Below, one piece after another: positions 55,849 to 64,000 of a stretch of 64,000 bases of DNA. Within the stretch, counting starts at the first letter, position 1. Every line of letters begins with the position of its first letter. This DNA is from an uncultured Pelagibacteraceae bacterium (GTDB taxonomy: Bacteria > Pseudomonadota > Alphaproteobacteria > Pelagibacterales > Pelagibacteraceae): positions 1-64,000 of the forward strand of contig CABZJA010000001.1 in NCBI GenBank assembly GCA_902525935.1, in the 5' to 3' direction. The notes under the pieces are model-generated. The model was not told the origin of the DNA, ran no database searches, and saw only the letters and a list, made by a program, of their open reading frames with translations. Made by a program: the position numbers and the translations under genes.

Positions 55849-56790
55849 ATGACTAAATTGAAAGGTATATTATTGACAGAAGGTATGCACGGTATGGTTA
55901 GCCAAGTAGAAGGTTTGGCTAAAGCTTTAGATATAAATTTTTCTCACCACACAGTTGAAACAAAAGGTTTCTGGAAAGTTATACCACCAAAAATCACTCC
56001 AATATCCGACTCAGTTTTTAAAAAAATTGAATGCGAAGATGTCGATTTAATAATTTCATGTGGGAGAAAAAGTGTTATCCCATCGATATTTTTAAAGAAA
56101 AATTCAAAGAAAAAAATATTTACTATTCATATTCAAAACCCAAAAGTAAAATTAGGAAATTTTGATTTAATTGTGGTGCCTGAGCACGATAATCTTGATG
56201 GAGATAACGTAGTAAAAACAAAAGGTGCTATACATTATTTAACAAGTGAAGAAATTGAAAAAGAAAAAGAATATTTGTTTAGTATTTCAAGCAAATTGAA
56301 GGATAAAAATATAATATCATTAATAATTGGTGGTCCTACTCAGTATTATGATTATTCAGATAGAAATATCCAAGAAATTTTTTCAAAAGTAAATAATTTA
56401 GTAAAAGAAAATAATCTTAGTTTAGTAGTCATCCCCTCCATGAGAACGCCAAAGGGAACAATAGAACATGCAAAAATATATTTTGGAAATGATCATTTGG
56501 TTTTAGATGGTGTTGATAAAAAGGCCTATTTAAGTGCGCTTGCAATATCAAAACATATGGTTATTACTTGCGATTCAAGCTCTATGATTTCAGAGGCAGC
56601 TTTAACAGAAAAGCCAATTTATATTGCCACTATTCCACCTAAAAAAAGCGATAAAAGATTTAAAAACTTTAGAAAATTATTTCAAGAAATGAAAATTGTT
56701 AGAGAATTAGGAGAAAAATTAGAAAATTGGAACTATGAAAAATTAGACGAAACGAATAGAGTAGCAAATATCATTAAAGATAAAATTTAA
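55849..56790 (+). CDS. ELM1-like (mitochondrial fission ELM1 family) protein
   Basis: A 313-residue DUF1022-type protein. The pattern begins LTEGMHGMVSQVEGLAKAL, continues with DLIISCGRKSVIPSIFL and IHIQNPKVKLGNFDLIVVP, and ends with VITCDSSSMISEAALTEKP, resembling glycosyltransferase-B folds. Plant ELM1 recruits a dynamin for mitochondrial fission; the bacterial function is not known. It is followed five bases later by a 2OG oxygenase-like gene. Confidence 0.8.
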   Translation: MTKLKGILLTEGMHGMVSQVEGLAKALDINFSHHTVETKGFWKVIPPKITPISDSVFKKIECEDVDLIISCGRKSVIPSIFLKKNSKKKIFTIHIQNPKVKLGNFDLIVVPEHDNLDGDNVVKTKGAIHYLTSEEIEKEKEYLFSISSKLKDKNIISLIIGGPTQYYDYSDRNIQEIFSKVNNLVKENNLSLVVIPSMRTPKGTIEHAKIYFGNDHLVLDGVDKKAYLSALAISKHMVITCDSSSMISEAALTEKPIYIATIPPKKSDKRFKNFRKLFQEMKIVRELGEKLENWNYEKLDETNRVANIIKDKI

Positions 56791-56795
56791 TTATA

Positions 56796-57458
56796 ATGGC
56801 ATTTTTAAATTCAATACTAAAAAATTCGTCAAATCATAAATCCCCTTTTGAACATTGGGAATTAAATCAACCACTAACTGACGGCCAAGTTCAGGAAATC
56901 GTAAATGCTGATATAGCTAACCCAATAGAGCATGATCTAAATTATGATGGTACTAGAGCAATTGATGGTGGTGAAGGTAATTTTAGAGAAGGTATATCAG
57001 ACGGAGGCAAGGCATTAAAATTTAGATGTTTTGTGACCAAAGAAAATTCAAATCAATTTCCTAATCTTGTTGAATTTATTAAAGAACTTCAAAATCCATC
57101 GACCTACAAAAAAATTTCTGAAATGATAAATAAAGATCTTTCTAATTCATATGTAAGAGTTGAAGTTATTTGTGATAGAAAAGGATTTTGGTTAAAACCA
57201 CATTGTGATATTAAAGAGAAACTGATGTCGTGTTTATTATTCGTAAACAAACATAATGAAAAAGAAGATTTAGGCACAGATTTTTATGATGAATATCTAA
57301 AATTAGCAAAAACTGTTCCTTATAAGGATAATTATGGCTATTTTTTTTCAAGCGGCCCTAACACTTGGCACGGTATGGAAAAAAAAGAAATAGTAAAAGA
57401 GAGAAGATGTCTTCAAGTAAATTATGTTACATTCGAGACAGATTGGAAAGTCAATTAA
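56796..57458 (+). CDS. 2-oxoglutarate/Fe(II) oxygenase-like protein
   Basis: A 220-residue protein with a candidate iron-binding HxD in WLKPHCDIKEKLM (near residue 130) and a distal His in GPNTWHGMEKKEI (near 190), followed by ERRCLQVNYV with the Arg expected for 2-oxoglutarate binding. The spacing is right for the jelly-roll dioxygenase fold. Substrate unknown. It is in one operon with the ELM1-like gene and converges on carB. Confidence 0.75.
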   Translation: MAFLNSILKNSSNHKSPFEHWELNQPLTDGQVQEIVNADIANPIEHDLNYDGTRAIDGGEGNFREGISDGGKALKFRCFVTKENSNQFPNLVEFIKELQNPSTYKKISEMINKDLSNSYVRVEVICDRKGFWLKPHCDIKEKLMSCLLFVNKHNEKEDLGTDFYDEYLKLAKTVPYKDNYGYFFSSGPNTWHGMEKKEIVKERRCLQVNYVTFETDWKVN

Positions 57459-57460
57459 AA

Positions 57461-60400
57461 TTAATTATCTTGCAGAGATTTAACTTTTAATTTTGTTGTT
57501 TTTAAAGATTTTATTGCTTCCAAGAATGAATAGGCTGTAGACATATTTGTACAATATGGAATTTTGTTTGCAAGAGTTCCTCTTCTTAATGCTCTTGCAT
57601 CACTAATCCTGTGTTCAGAATTTCCACCTCCAGTATTTATCACCAAAGATATTTTTTTGGAATTTAAAACATCTACTATATGTGGTCTACCACTGCTCAC
57701 TTTATTAATTTTTCTACATTTCATTCCATTTTGTTTTAAAATCTCTGAAGTTCCTTTGGTTGCAGAAAGTGTGAAACCAAGTTTTATTAGTCTTTGTGCA
57801 ACACCGATTATTTCTTGTTTATGAGAGTCTTTTACTGATAAGAATGCCATGCCCTTAGTTGGCAATGAATTTGAGGCAGCAATTTGACTTTTTGCAATAG
57901 CCATTCCAAAATCATCATCAAACCCCATTACCTCACCAGTAGACTTCATCTCAGGGCCAAGTAATAAATCACTATCTGGAAATTTATTGAATGGAAATAC
58001 TGCTTCCTTAACAGCAAATTTTTTATTGGTTTTATATTTTAATTTATATTTACTTAACTTTTCTCCAGACATTATTCTTGATGCAATTTTTGCAAGTGGA
58101 ATACCATTTGCTTTTGAAACAAAAGGAACTGTCCTGCTTGCTCTTGGATTTACTTCTATTACAAAAATTTCATCATTTTTAATTGCGAATTGAATATTTA
58201 AAAATCCTATAACTTTTAGAGATAAAGCCAATTTTCTTGTTTGTATTTTAATTTCTCTTAAAAGTTTTGACTTTATTGAGACAGGCGGTAAGCAACAAGC
58301 CGAGTCACCAGAATGAATTCCTGCTTCTTCGATGTGTTGCATTATTCCAGCAACATAAACATCTTTTCCATCAGAAATAGCATCCACATCTACTTCCATA
58401 GCATTGTCGATAAATTTATCAATTAAGATTGGATTTTGTTCTGATACTTTGAAGGCTTCATTTATAAATTGTTTCAACTGACTTTTGTCATGAACAATTT
58501 CCATAGCTCTTCCACCCAAAACATAAGAAGGTCTCACAACTACTGGTAATCCAATTTTTTCTGCAACATTTATAGCTTGATTGAACTTGTATGCTATTCC
58601 ACTTTCCGCTTGCTTTAATTTAAGTTTTATAAGCAACTCTCTAAATCTGTCTCTGTCTTCTGCAAGATCAATCGATTTATATTGTGTCCCTAAAATAGGT
58701 AATTTATTTTCATCTAAAAATTTAGCTAATTTGATAGGAGTTTGGCCTCCAAATTGTGCGATAATGCCAATTAGGTTTCCTTTTGATTTTTCTTTTAAAA
58801 TTATATTCTCAACATATTCTTCAATTAAAGGTTCAAAGTACAATCTATCACTTGTATCATAATCTGTAGAAACAGTTTCTGGGTTACAATTTATCATTAT
58901 TGTTTCAAAACCTGCTTCTTTTAAAGAAAAGCTCGCCTGACAACAGCAATAATCAAACTCTATACCTTGGCCAATTCTGTTTGGACCTCCACCTAAAATT
59001 ATTATTTTCTTTTTATTACTTGGCTCAGCTTCGCATTCAGTTTTAATAGAAAAATTTCTTTGATATGTAGAATACATATAAGGTGTGAAAGATTTGAATT
59101 CAGCGGCACAGGTATCAACTTTTTTAAAAACAGGCATAACTTTTAAACCTTTTCTTCTTGATTTTACGATAGTTTCTTTTTGATCAGTTAAAAGTGATAT
59201 CTTTTTGTCAGAAAAACCTATTGATTTTATTCTATTAAATTCCTCAAAAGTTTTGGGCAGTCCTTTTGAATTTAGTATTTTTTCTTCATCAACTAATTCC
59301 TTAATTTGATTTAAAAACCAAGGATCTACCTTTGATAATTTATATATAATATCTAATGAAATTTTTTTTCTAAAAGCCTCAGCAATCAGAAGTAATTTGT
59401 TTGGTATATTGATTTTTAAATTTTTTAGGATTTCTTTTTTTGAATAGTTAAAAATATTATCTAATCCTGACAAACCAGTTTCGAGTGAAACCAGAGCTTT
59501 TTGAAAAGACTCTTTGAAATTTCTCCCAATTGCCATTGCTTCACCAACTGATCTCATGGATGTTCCTAAAATTGCTTCTGTGTCAGAAAATTTTTCAAAT
59601 GTAAATCTTGGAATTTTCGTTACAACGTAATCGATTGTTGGTTCAAAAGAGGCTGGTGTTACTTTTGTTATTTCATTTTGTAGTTCATCAAGAGTATAAC
59701 CAACTGCTAATTTTGCTGCTACTTTTGCTATTGGAAAGCCCGTTGCTTTTGAAGCTAATGCAGATGATCTTGATACTCTGGGGTTCATTTCAATAATTAC
59801 CATTCTTCCATTTTTTGGATTTATGGCGAATTGAACATTCGAACCTCCTGTTTCAACACCAATTTTTCTTAAGCAAGCAATAGATGCATTTCTCATTACT
59901 TGATATTCTTTATCTGTAAGTGTTAATGCTGGAGCTATTGTAACAGAATCACCAGTATGAGTTCCCATGGGATCAACATTTTCTATTGAGCAAATAATTA
60001 TACAATTATCATTTCTATCTCTGACAACCTCCATCTCAAACTCTTTCCATCCATCCAAACATTCTTCAACCAAAACCTGATTTTGAGGAGACTCATTCAT
60101 TCCCTCTTTAACAATTTTAAAAAAATCTTTTGTTGTTCTCGCAATACCTCCACCCAATCCTCCCAAAGTAAATGAAGGTCTAACAATTGCAGGAAGACCA
60201 ATTTTATTTAAGCATTTTTCCGCGTTTGAAAGTTTATTTAGAACTTCTGATTTTGGTAAATCAATACCAATATCAGACATATTCTTTCTAAATTTTTTTC
60301 TGTCCTCTGCATTTGCTATTGCTTTTGAGTTTGCTCCAATAAGTTCAATTTTATATTTTTTAAGCAATCCTTTTTTTTTTGCATTAATTGCGAGGTTTAA

Positions 60401-60685
60401 TGCTGTCTGTCCACCCATTGTAGGCAGAATAGCATCTGGCCTCTCTTTTTTGATAACCTCTTCTAGTACTTCTAGTGATATTGGTTCAATATAAGTCTTA
60501 TCAGCAACACCAGGATCAGTCATTATAGTTGCTGGATTTGAGTTAATCAATATTACTCTATAACCTTCATCTTTTAATGCTTTGCATGCCTGCGTTCCTG
60601 AATAATCAAATTCACAAGCTTGACCAATAATAATTGGACCAGCTCCAATAACTAAGATTTTTTTAATGTCTTTTCTTTTTGGCAT
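57461..60685 (-). CDS. carB: Carbamoyl phosphate synthase large subunit
   Basis: A 1074-residue protein with two ATP-grasp halves (first around [17 protein letters not shown], second [21 protein letters not shown]), each with its metal motifs ([21 protein letters not shown] and [20 protein letters not shown]), and a C-terminal allosteric MGS domain. It makes carbamoyl phosphate from bicarbonate, glutamine nitrogen and ATP for pyrimidines and arginine. It contains an A10 run (60371-60380) in an intact frame. It overlaps carA by 23 bases. Confidence 0.97.
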   Translation of the reverse strand: MPKRKDIKKILVIGAGPIIIGQACEFDYSGTQACKALKDEGYRVILINSNPATIMTDPGVADKTYIEPISLEVLEEVIKKERPDAILPTMGGQTALNLAINAKKKGLLKKYKIELIGANSKAIANAEDRKKFRKNMSDIGIDLPKSEVLNKLSNAEKCLNKIGLPAIVRPSFTLGGLGGGIARTTKDFFKIVKEGMNESPQNQVLVEECLDGWKEFEMEVVRDRNDNCIIICSIENVDPMGTHTGDSVTIAPALTLTDKEYQVMRNASIACLRKIGVETGGSNVQFAINPKNGRMVIIEMNPRVSRSSALASKATGFPIAKVAAKLAVGYTLDELQNEITKVTPASFEPTIDYVVTKIPRFTFEKFSDTEAILGTSMRSVGEAMAIGRNFKESFQKALVSLETGLSGLDNIFNYSKKEILKNLKINIPNKLLLIAEAFRKKISLDIIYKLSKVDPWFLNQIKELVDEEKILNSKGLPKTFEEFNRIKSIGFSDKKISLLTDQKETIVKSRRKGLKVMPVFKKVDTCAAEFKSFTPYMYSTYQRNFSIKTECEAEPSNKKKIIILGGGPNRIGQGIEFDYCCCQASFSLKEAGFETIMINCNPETVSTDYDTSDRLYFEPLIEEYVENIILKEKSKGNLIGIIAQFGGQTPIKLAKFLDENKLPILGTQYKSIDLAEDRDRFRELLIKLKLKQAESGIAYKFNQAINVAEKIGLPVVVRPSYVLGGRAMEIVHDKSQLKQFINEAFKVSEQNPILIDKFIDNAMEVDVDAISDGKDVYVAGIMQHIEEAGIHSGDSACCLPPVSIKSKLLREIKIQTRKLALSLKVIGFLNIQFAIKNDEIFVIEVNPRASRTVPFVSKANGIPLAKIASRIMSGEKLSKYKLKYKTNKKFAVKEAVFPFNKFPDSDLLLGPEMKSTGEVMGFDDDFGMAIAKSQIAASNSLPTKGMAFLSVKDSHKQEIIGVAQRLIKLGFTLSATKGTSEILKQNGMKCRKINKVSSGRPHIVDVLNSKKISLVINTGGGNSEHRISDARALRRGTLANKIPYCTNMSTAYSFLEAIKSLKTTKLKVKSLQDN

Positions 60686-61856
60686 ATTTTTTTATGTCTT
60701 TAATAAAATTACTAAATAAATATTTACTATCTTGTGGTCCAGGATTAGCTTCAGGATGATATTGAACTGAGAAAACTGGTTTATTTTTTAATCTTATTCC
60801 TTCAATAGAATTATCAAATAATGATAGATGCGTTATTTCCGTATTTTTTTTTAAGCTTTGCTTAACAACTTCAAATCCATGATTTTGACTGGTAATTTCT
60901 ACTTTCTTAGTATTTAAATTTTTTACTGGATGATTTGCACCCCTATGTCCTAATTTCATCTTTTTGGTTTTTGCATCTAAGGCTAAAGCTAATATTTGAT
61001 GACCCAAACATATCCCAAATAATGGAATATTTTTTTTTATTAAATTTTTTACAACTTTAATTGCATACTTTCCTGTTGCAGCTGGATCCCCAGGACCGTT
61101 TGACAAAAAAATTCCATGAGGTTTTAGATTAAGTATATTATTTGCATTTTCCTTGCAGGAAACAACTTTAACTTCGCAATCAAAATCAGAAAAAAACCTA
61201 AGTATATTTTTTTTAATTCCATAATCTATCGCCACAACCCTAAATTTCTTCTTATTATTTTTTTCATAGCCCTTATTTTTTTTCCAAGTTTTAAATCCTT
61301 TCCAAATGTAAGTTTTATTAGTTGTGACCTCTTGAGCAAGATCCATTCCATTTAAACCAGGCCATTTTATTGATTTATTTATTAGTTTATTAATATTAAA
61401 TTTACCATTTTTATTGTTTGATATTGTTCCTTTTGGAGCCCCTTTATCTCTTATAAAATTTGTTAAACTTCTGGTATCTAGACCAGTTATGCCTACTATT
61501 TTATTTTTTTTAAGCCATTTATCTAAATTTTGCAGAGATCTATAATTAGAAGGACTTGTTATCTCTGAATTGAAAATAACTCCCCTTGTCCATATTTTAT
61601 CAGACTCTATATCTTCTTTATTAGCCCCAACGTTTCCAATGTGTGGAAATGTAAAATTTATTATCTGTCCTGCATACGATGGATCAGATATAATTTCTTG
61701 ATAACCAGTTAATGAGGTATTAAAGCATACCTCTCCGGTTGCTTCTCCTTTATGTCCCAGTCCAATCCCTTTAAAGACTGATTTATTTTCTAGAGCTAAA
61801 ATAGCTGTGTTAAAATTAGAGAGATGTGAAGTTTTGTTTTTTCGTTTTAAAGTCAA
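60663..61856 (-). CDS. carA: Carbamoyl phosphate synthase small subunit
   Basis: A 397-residue glutaminase subunit. The N-terminal half has [21 protein letters not shown]. The class I amidotransferase half has the nucleophile in [14 protein letters not shown] (near residue 285) and the catalytic His-Glu in [13 protein letters not shown]. No ATG is found near the start; TTG at 61856 is the best start. A four-codon upstream ORF ends on it (TTGA). Confidence 0.95.
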   Translation of the reverse strand: MTLKRKNKTSHLSNFNTAILALENKSVFKGIGLGHKGEATGEVCFNTSLTGYQEIISDPSYAGQIINFTFPHIGNVGANKEDIESDKIWTRGVIFNSEITSPSNYRSLQNLDKWLKKNKIVGITGLDTRSLTNFIRDKGAPKGTISNNKNGKFNINKLINKSIKWPGLNGMDLAQEVTTNKTYIWKGFKTWKKNKGYEKNNKKKFRVVAIDYGIKKNILRFFSDFDCEVKVVSCKENANNILNLKPHGIFLSNGPGDPAATGKYAIKVVKNLIKKNIPLFGICLGHQILALALDAKTKKMKLGHRGANHPVKNLNTKKVEITSQNHGFEVVKQSLKKNTEITHLSLFDNSIEGIRLKNKPVFSVQYHPEANPGPQDSKYLFSNFIKDIKKYAKKKRH

Positions 61857-61860
61857 TTAC

Positions 61861-61872
61861 AACTCATGAGTT
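61861..61872. promoter_or_regulatory. Palindrome at the predicted carA start site
   Basis: AACTCATGAGTT is a perfect 12-bp palindrome five bases before the carA TTG. On the minus strand TTGCGG (61906-61901) and TATTAA (61883-61878) with a 17-base spacer place a predicted transcription start on it. The same sequence holds the ATG of a four-codon upstream ORF. An operator or a leader control element is an inference. Confidence 0.4.
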
Positions 61873-61978
61873 AAAGGTTAATACAATAAAACGTATTTAT
61901 CCGCAACAGATCTATAATAATTTTTTAAAAATACAATTTTTTCTTTTGAACAATTTTGTCTATGAAGTACATTCTAAT

Positions 61979-62440
61979 ATGTCCTTAAGAGATAAAATAG
62001 ATAACGATTACAAAAATGCTTTAAAATCAAAAGATAAAAATAAGATATCAACTTATAGGTTAATTTTATCTGGAGTTAAGGATATAGATATTAATAACAG
62101 ATCTGGCCCAAATAAAAAGGAGACAGACGATGAGGATATAAAAAAACTCTTAAAAAAAATGATTAAACAAAGATCCGAATCAATTGAAATATATAAAAAA
62201 AATGACAGGTCAGATTTATTAGAAATTGAACAAGTGGAGCTTGATGTTTTATCTGAATATTTACCTAAGCAATTATCTGAGGCAGATACAAAAAAGATAT
62301 GTGAAGAAATTATAAAAAGTTCTGGAGCCTCTTCAATTAAGGATATGGGTAAAGTTATGGGTGAATTGAAAAAAAACCATGCTGACACAATTGATTTCTC
62401 GAAGGCAGGTCAGATTATTAAAAATTTACTTAATAGCTAA
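61979..62440 (+). CDS. yqeY: GatB/YqeY-domain protein
   Basis: A 153-residue helical protein of the YqeY family, with a domain also found at the C-terminus of GatB. I start at the ATG at 61979 (MSLRDKIDNDYKNALKS), not the upstream start of the track, because this is the family start and the preceding 51 codons look like spacer DNA. It may bind tRNA; the function is unclear. Its stop overlaps the dnaG start as TAATG. Confidence 0.9.
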   Translation: MSLRDKIDNDYKNALKSKDKNKISTYRLILSGVKDIDINNRSGPNKKETDDEDIKKLLKKMIKQRSESIEIYKKNDRSDLLEIEQVELDVLSEYLPKQLSEADTKKICEEIIKSSGASSIKDMGKVMGELKKNHADTIDFSKAGQIIKNLLNS

Positions 62441-64000
62441 TGAAATATCCAAAAGAATATTTAGACGAAATTAAAACTAGATTAAAAGTTTCAACAGTTG
62501 TGTCTAAAACTGTCAAACTTAAAAAAAGAGGTAAGGAGTTTGTTGGTTTGTCACCTTTTAAAACAGAGAAAACCCCATCATTTACAGTTAATGATGAAAA
62601 AGAATTTTACCATTGTTTTAGCACAAGTGAGCACGGAAATATTTTTGATTTTGTAATGAAAACCCAAAACCTTAGATTTGGTGAGGCAGTCAAAATGCTT
62701 TCAAATCTCGCAGGTATGCAACCTTATACGTTTTCAAAACAAGATGAGGAAAGAGAGAATAAATGGAAATTATATAAATCTATATGTAGTAATTTTTCTG
62801 AATTTTATAAAAATGAATTATTTAAAAATGAGAATTCAATTAAAGCAAAAAATTATCTTAAATCAAGAGGACTGTCTGGTGTTGAGGTTAAAAATTTTAA
62901 CCTTGGTTTTGTAACAGAAGATTTAGATTATTATGAAATCCTAAAAAAGAATTTTGATGAAAAAATTATTAAAGATACAGGCCTGTTTTATTTTGATGAA
63001 AAGAAAAAAAAATATATTTCAAGATTTAGAAACAGAATAATTTTTCCAATAAATAATATATCAGGAAATATAATAGGTTTTGGAGGAAGAATAGTAGACG
63101 ATAATAAAAATTTAGCTAAATATATTAATTCACCTGAGACACCTTTTTTCAAAAAGGGATCAAACTTATATAATCTTGATAAAGCAAGAAAGTTATCAAA
63201 TAAATTAGAGGATGTTTATTTGGTTGAGGGGTATATGGATGTTATTGGTTTATCAAAAAATGGAATAGAAAATACTGTTGCAAATCTAGGAACTGCTTTA
63301 ACAAGTAAACAAATACAAATTTTAAATCAATTCTATAATCATATAATTATATGCTTCGATGGCGACCAAAGCGGTTATAAAGCTGCATTGAGAGCAGCAG
63401 AGAATATTATCGATGAATTAAAACCTGATAAAAAAATTTCATTCTTACTTTTAGAAGATAATTTAGATCCAGATAATTACATAAATAAATTTGGTAAAGA
63501 TAAATTTTTAGAAATTTCAAATCAAAAATCTATACCTATACATAAATTTATTTTTGAACATTATATTGGTCAAACAACGGAAAGTCCTAGCTCGCGAGCA
63601 ATCTTTGAAAAAAAACTAAGAGAAATTGCATCAAATATTAAAGACAGTCTTGTGAAAAAATATACATTAGAGTATTTTCTTGAAAAAGTTTCAGAGTTAA
63701 CTCCAAATATTAATTCAAAATTCAATAAAAATTATAAAATATTTCCAAAATCTCTTGCTAAAACAAAAAGTTATTATAATGAGACGAAATCATTAAAATC
63801 TTTTGAAATTAAAGAATTTTCATTTTTATATATATTACTCGCTAAACCAAAATTAATTCATGAAAACTTTCATATAATAGATAACGTCAAATTATATAGT
63901 GATGAGAATAAACAATTATTTGCTGAAATTTTAAACCAATCGAAAAATTTATTAAACCTAGACTTACAAAAATTAAATGTAGATAAAATTCTAGTTAGTA
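62440..64000 (+). CDS. dnaG: DNA primase DnaG, zinc-ligand-poor form (3' end outside window)
   Basis: Not in the track because it runs off the right edge. From the ATG at 62440 the frame reads the DnaG N-terminus and the catalytic RNA polymerase domain, with EKTPSFTVNDEKEFYHCF (zinc-domain region), FRNRIIFPINNISG, VYLVEGYMDVIGL (EGYMD) and IICFDGDQSGYKAAL (TOPRIM DxD). The zinc motif is degenerate: where family members have Cys-x2-His and Cys-x2-Cys, this protein reads LSPFKTEK and HCFSTSEHG, keeping only one Cys of four. Confidence 0.93.
   Translation, partial: MKYPKEYLDEIKTRLKVSTVVSKTVKLKKRGKEFVGLSPFKTEKTPSFTVNDEKEFYHCFSTSEHGNIFDFVMKTQNLRFGEAVKMLSNLAGMQPYTFSKQDEERENKWKLYKSICSNFSEFYKNELFKNENSIKAKNYLKSRGLSGVEVKNFNLGFVTEDLDYYEILKKNFDEKIIKDTGLFYFDEKKKKYISRFRNRIIFPINNISGNIIGFGGRIVDDNKNLAKYINSPETPFFKKGSNLYNLDKARKLSNKLEDVYLVEGYMDVIGLSKNGIENTVANLGTALTSKQIQILNQFYNHIIICFDGDQSGYKAALRAAENIIDELKPDKKISFLLLEDNLDPDNYINKFGKDKFLEISNQKSIPIHKFIFEHYIGQTTESPSSRAIFEKKLREIASNIKDSLVKKYTLEYFLEKVSELTPNINSKFNKNYKIFPKSLAKTKSYYNETKSLKSFEIKEFSFLYILLAKPKLIHENFHIIDNVKLYSDENKQLFAEILNQSKNLLNLDLQKLNVDKILVS

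Noticed and set aside
57453-57466. AATTAA-AA-TTAATT dyad between the 2OG oxygenase-like gene and carB as a terminator
   Set aside because: It is formed largely by the two facing TAA stop codons, is only 6 bp of A and T, and has no T run.
61826-61978. Longer start for yqeY at 61826
   Set aside because: The 51 extra residues have no match to the family start and include the carA leader region.

Overview
The window looks like a piece of a SAR11 (Pelagibacterales, 'Candidatus Pelagibacter'-like) alphaproteobacterial chromosome. The evidence is strong AT bias, Lys/Ile/Asn-rich proteins, almost no intergenic DNA, many ATGA/TGATG start-stop overlaps and a typical alphaproteobacterial gene set: a CcrM-type methyltransferase, an aa3 oxidase cluster, a split b/b' ATP synthase Fo cluster, and the carA-yqeY-dnaG order. 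I see no insertion sequence, prophage, CRISPR array, rRNA gene or defence island. No gene-free stretch exceeds 300 bases; the longest is about 120 bases, between carA and yqeY.

Layout. 1-1245 (-): end of a pirin gene and a haloacid-dehalogenase-like gene. 1263-9383 (+): rsmE, then a cytochrome c oxidase operon (ctaC, ctaD, ctaB, a 41-residue membrane protein absent from the ORF track, ctaG, ctaE, surf1), then thrC and a peroxiredoxin. 9389-16538 (-): a lipoprotein, rnhA, thrB, ispH, a broken two-helix membrane gene, and the retinal pathway blh-crtY-crtB-crtI. 16587-22568 (-): DUF721, a DsbA-like thioredoxin, a short SMC and the Fo genes atpI-B-E-F'-F. 22569-29663: mutY and a flavin monooxygenase (+), ccrM, rnhB and a uracil-DNA glycosylase (-), a TPR protein and ispE (+). 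29696-31045 (+): tRNA-Gln(UUG) followed after 3 bases by cca. 31042-32823 (-): greA, hemF, trmL. 32884-35458 (+): the cytochrome bc1 operon petABC. 35435-41349 (-): lgt, a MidA/NDUFAF7-like methyltransferase, pgeF, prs, rplY, pth, ychF. 41398-44963: a UbiK-like protein (+), marR-ompR-envZ-like regulators (-), ilvE (+). 44960-51830 (-): uvrB, a pteridine-reductase-like SDR, an exported alpha/beta hydrolase, folB, uvrC, pgsA. 51867-57458: an aspartate-type aminotransferase (+), trxB, an extended SDR, a four-helix membrane protein and a PsiE-like protein (-), an ELM1-like protein and a 2OG-Fe(II) oxygenase-like protein (+). 57461-61856 (-): carAB. 61979-64000 (+): yqeY and dnaG, which runs off the window.

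How the genes fit together. Most of the window serves energy conservation: terminal oxidase, bc1 complex, ATP synthase Fo, heme genes and the carotenoid-to-retinal pathway that would feed a rhodopsin encoded elsewhere. The rest is DNA repair (UvrB, UvrC, MutY, UDG), amino-acid and nucleotide synthesis, and translation maintenance.

The most notable observations come directly from reading frames and motifs. uvrB is split by a +1 shift in an A9 run. The DnaG primase has lost three of its four zinc ligands. SMC lacks any recognisable hinge. A small membrane gene between blh and ispH carries an in-frame TGA. ccrM has a near-consensus promoter whose -10 box overlaps a GANTC site. mutY and the DUF721 gene start back-to-back with zero bases between their start codons.
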